Made by a program: the position numbers and the translations under genes. This document shows, piece by piece, positions 5,136 to 7,191 of a stretch of 7,191 nucleotides of DNA. The DNA comes from Actinomycetes bacterium (GTDB lineage: Bacteria > Actinomycetota > Acidimicrobiia > Acidimicrobiales > Palsa-688). The stretch lies in contig JAKARG010000160.1 in the NCBI GenBank assembly GCA_021819345.1, positions 1 through 7,191 of the forward strand, given 5' to 3'. The notes beneath the pieces were generated by a model. That model searched no databases, was not told the origin of the DNA, and worked only from the letters and a program-made list of their open reading frames with translations. Each line of letters opens with the position of its first letter. Position 1 is the first letter of the stretch.

Positions 5136-6445
5136 GCCGAGGCAGGCCAGGCCGGGTCGGGGCGGGCGGGCCGGTGAGGTGGTGGCGGGGCGGCTTCGGG
5201 CTGTGGCTCGCCGGTCGGAGCTGCTCCAACCTCGGCTCGGCGGTCACGATGGTGGTGGTGCCGCTGGTCGCCGTCGTGACCCTGCGGGCCACCCCGGCGG
5301 GCGTGGCTGCGCTGGTGGCGATACCGATGGCCGCGGCTCCGGCCGGGCGCCTGGCCGCCGCCCCTCACGCCGAGCGCCACCCAGGGAAGGTCTGGCCGAT
5401 GGTCGCCTGCGACCTCGGTCGCCTCGTCGCAGCCGCCGCCATACCGGTGGCGTTCGCAGCCGCAGCGCTCTCTTTCCCGCTGCTCGCCGTCGCTGTCGGC
5501 GTCCTCGGGGCCCTCCAGGGTGGCTTCAGCGCCTACGCCGCGCCGTACGTCACCACCCTCGTCGTGCCCGACCGGCTCGCCGACGCCAACGGGGCGCTGT
5601 CGAGCTCCTCGTCGGCCGCCGCGCTCGCCGGGCCCGTCCTCGCCGCAGGGATCCTCGATCTGGCGCCCGCCCCGCTTGCGCTCCTCGTCGAAGCCGCCTC
5701 GTACGTAACTGCGGTGCCCACCCTCATCCGCCTCGGGCGCCGACATCGCTCCGACGCCCGGCCGCTGCCGGCATCCGCGCCTGCCGACGACAGTCCCGGT
5801 CGTCCCGAGGGTGCCGAGCGGACCGACCTCCGGGCAAGCATCGCTGCGTTCAGCCATCCCCGCACCGCCGGCCTGCTCGCCGCGACCTTCGCCGCCACCG
5901 TCCTCAACGGGGCCGTGCTCGCCGAGATCGCGGTGCTCATGGTCCGCCACCTGCACCTGGCGGCCTCGGTCGTGCCCCTGTTCGCTGCTGCGGGCGCCAT
6001 CGGCGGCGTCGCCACCGGCCTCGTCGCGGGCCGGCTCCAGCGTCGCCTCGGCGACCGCCGGGCCATCGCCATCGGCCTGGTCGCCGTTGCCGCCTCCGTC
6101 GCATTCTTCCCGCTTGCCCGACCCGGCCTCGAGGGAGCCTGGCCGGTCCTCGTCTACGAGCTCGCCGGAAGCGCCGGGGGCACGATCTGCGTCGTGGTCA
6201 CCTTTTCGGCGATCCTCGCCCACCTCCCCCCCGCCCGGATGGCCAGGGCCATGGCCGGCGCCGCCGCCGTCCCCGAAGCCGGACAGCTGCTCGGCGTAGC
6301 CCTCGCCGCCCTCGCCGTAGCCGACCTCGGCGCTGCCCACCTCCTCGACCTCCTCGTGGTCCCTGCCGGCCTGCTCGCCGCCACCGGCATCGTCGTCGCG
6401 GCGATGGGCGCAGCGCCAGGGGGGCGGCGGGGCGGGCAGGAGTGA
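5132..6445 (+). CDS. MFS transporter, probable efflux pump
   Basis: This is a 437-residue integral membrane protein, within the normal 400-450 range for the major facilitator superfamily. Hydrophobic segments run from about residues 22-50, 55-77, 87-112, 114-145, 155-177 and 178-200. A hydrophilic central loop follows at about 201-238, and then a second set of segments between 245 and 425. The stretch PDRLADANGALSSSSS followed by an Ala/Gly-rich GPVLAAGIL helix is typical of the MFS_3-like (enterobactin-exporter type) drug/metabolite efflux group. The loop after the second segment, normally GxLADRxxRR, is degenerate here (GRLAAAPHAERHPGK, 72-86). ATG 5132 was chosen because it forms an ATGA overlap with the regulator stop, with AGGCGG 6 nt upstream. 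The frame stays open further upstream across the regulator gene, but that part is a shadow. Translational coupling and shared repression by the adjacent ArsR-type protein are likely. The substrate cannot be told from sequence. Confidence 0.9.
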   Translation: MSRGRPGRVGAGGPVRWWRGGFGLWLAGRSCSNLGSAVTMVVVPLVAVVTLRATPAGVAALVAIPMAAAPAGRLAAAPHAERHPGKVWPMVACDLGRLVAAAAIPVAFAAAALSFPLLAVAVGVLGALQGGFSAYAAPYVTTLVVPDRLADANGALSSSSSAAALAGPVLAAGILDLAPAPLALLVEAASYVTAVPTLIRLGRRHRSDARPLPASAPADDSPGRPEGAERTDLRASIAAFSHPRTAGLLAATFAATVLNGAVLAEIAVLMVRHLHLAASVVPLFAAAGAIGGVATGLVAGRLQRRLGDRRAIAIGLVAVAASVAFFPLARPGLEGAWPVLVYELAGSAGGTICVVVTFSAILAHLPPARMARAMAGAAAVPEAGQLLGVALAALAVADLGAAHLLDLLVVPAGLLAATGIVVAAMGAAPGGRRGGQE

Positions 6446-6569
6446 CCGGCTCCTGCTCCGGCAACTTGGGCTCCCCGCCCGACGTCACGCAGGGAACGAC
6501 TCGGCTCGTAGCGCCTGCGCGGACCGCGACGCCGCGTACTCGATCACACCGACGGTTCCGAAGTAGAGC

Positions 6570-7191
6570 TCAGCCGGCCGCCGTCACCGGCTCGGCCTCG
6601 GCCTCGGCAGCGCCTGCGACGCGAGTGCGCCTGGCGAGCCAGGGGAGGCTGGCGACGGCGCCCAGGGCGAGGGCCGGGCCGAGGACGAGCAACGCCCAAT
6701 CGATCCCGAGGGAGGCGATCAGTCCTCCTGCGAGGAGCGATCCGAGCCCCGGAGCGGCGGCCACCAGGGCGAAGAAGACCCCGAGGGCGCGCCCCCGCTG
6801 TCCGGCGGGCAGGGCGAGCTGGAGGGCGGTGAGCCCGACGACGTCGGCGATGATCGTCCCTGTGCCCTGCACCGCCTCCACCGCGACGTCGAGGGGCACC
6901 GAGTGGCTCACGACGAGCAGGGCAGTCGGGGCGGTGAAGACGGCGAAGCCCGCTACCACCATCACCGCCGACGACCGGCCCGAGGTCAGGCTCTCGACGA
7001 AGGGCGCGCACAGGGCGCCGCCGAGACCGAGGGCGGCCAGCAGCCAGGGGTAGGCGGTGGCGCCGGCATGGAGGGGTCCACGGGACACGGCGGGCAGCAG
7101 CACCTGGTCGGCGCCGAAGACCAGCGTGCCCACCATCGGGACGGCGGCCAGGTAGAGAGCCGGCCGTGCCGACCACAGGGCACGTAGCCCG
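6570..7191 (-). CDS. MFS transporter, C-terminal half (5' end outside window)
   Basis: This membrane protein gene is read on the minus strand, with its TGA stop at 6570-6572. The frame is open to the window edge; the 18 codons between 7190 and 7137 read GLRALWSARPALYLAAVP and join smoothly to the rest, so the ATG at 7136 is an internal Met and the gene starts outside. The 206 visible residues hold about six hydrophobic segments. A PAGQRGRALGVFFA loop followed by PGLGSLLAGGLIASLGIDWALL is typical of the second half of MFS_3-like transporters. The C-terminus ends with a hydrophilic tail, AEAEAEPVTAAG. It points tail-to-tail at the other MFS gene, with 124 nt between the stops, so the two are separate transcription units. 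The family is clear, the substrate unknown. Confidence 0.88.
   Translation of the reverse strand, partial: GLRALWSARPALYLAAVPMVGTLVFGADQVLLPAVSRGPLHAGATAYPWLLAALGLGGALCAPFVESLTSGRSSAVMVVAGFAVFTAPTALLVVSHSVPLDVAVEAVQGTGTIIADVVGLTALQLALPAGQRGRALGVFFALVAAAPGLGSLLAGGLIASLGIDWALLVLGPALALGAVASLPWLARRTRVAGAAEAEAEPVTAAG
6590..6608 (-). repeat. Hexanucleotide microsatellite in the C-terminal tail of the minus-strand MFS gene
   Basis: Three near-perfect GCCGAG units, read on the minus strand, encode Ala-Glu-Ala-Glu-Ala-Glu just before the end of the transporter. Slippage here would change only the length of the cytoplasmic tail, without shifting the frame. Confidence 0.6.

Noticed and set aside
5075..6340. 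421-codon antisense open frame over the MFS gene
   Set aside because: Gly/Glu/Asp/Arg-rich low-complexity product typical of the reverse frame of an Ala/Leu-rich membrane protein; no motif or start signal.
6518..6528. Hairpin CGCGG-A-CCGCG between the convergent MFS genes as a bidirectional terminator
   Set aside because: The usable stem is only about 4 bp with a 3-nt loop and no T-tract on either side.
5107..7053. 648-codon + strand open frame across the MFS gene and into the minus-strand gene
   Set aside because: Arg/Pro-rich shifted-frame product without domains; both real transporter genes explain the region.
6544..7176. 210-codon minus-strand open frame starting at 7176
   Set aside because: Arg/Pro-rich shadow. 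The correct minus frame is the hydrophobic one ending at 6570, which runs open to the window edge and has MFS features.

Overview
This window looks like a chromosomal segment from a high-GC actinobacterium. The evidence is strong G/C bias at third codon positions, GTG starts, an actinobacterial-style LeuB, and the gene order leuB-ilvE-cimA. A deep-branching class such as Acidimicrobiia would fit, but that is inference. Seven protein genes account for almost all of it, two of them cut by the window edges. No RNA gene, CRISPR array, transposase or phage gene was seen.

Positions 1-3250 are a branched-chain amino acid block on the + strand: the 3' part of leuB, then ilvE (GTG start at 724), then cimA overlapping ilvE by 11 nt. 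They fit one route. CimA makes (R)-citramalate from pyruvate and acetyl-CoA. After isomerisation by LeuCD, LeuB oxidises the methylmalate to 2-oxobutyrate, the isoleucine precursor, as well as serving leucine synthesis. IlvE performs the final transamination to Ile, Val and Leu. Between leuB and ilvE lies the most unusual structure here: six tandem copies of an 18-nt unit (602-709). The first copy encodes the last five residues and the stop codon of LeuB, and the last copy abuts the ilvE ribosome-binding site.

Positions 3322-4428 encode a stand-alone protein of the pRiA4b ORF-3 / IS1096 passenger 'TnpR' family. It has a conserved N-terminal module and a second C-terminal module, and no insertion sequence is attached.

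Positions 4454-6445 form a compact regulator-exporter cassette: a likely leaderless promoter, a perfect 12-bp palindrome over the start codon, an ArsR-type winged-helix regulator (4491-5135), and an MFS transporter starting inside the regulator's stop codon (ATGA overlap, 5132-6445). A second, convergent MFS gene on the - strand (6570 to beyond 7191) shows only its C-terminal half.

The 124 nt between the convergent genes (6446-6569) hold no clear terminator hairpin with a T-tract. I found no convincing wholly new multi-gene system. The observations most worth following are the repeat array at the leuB stop and the self-contained ArsR/palindrome/MFS unit.
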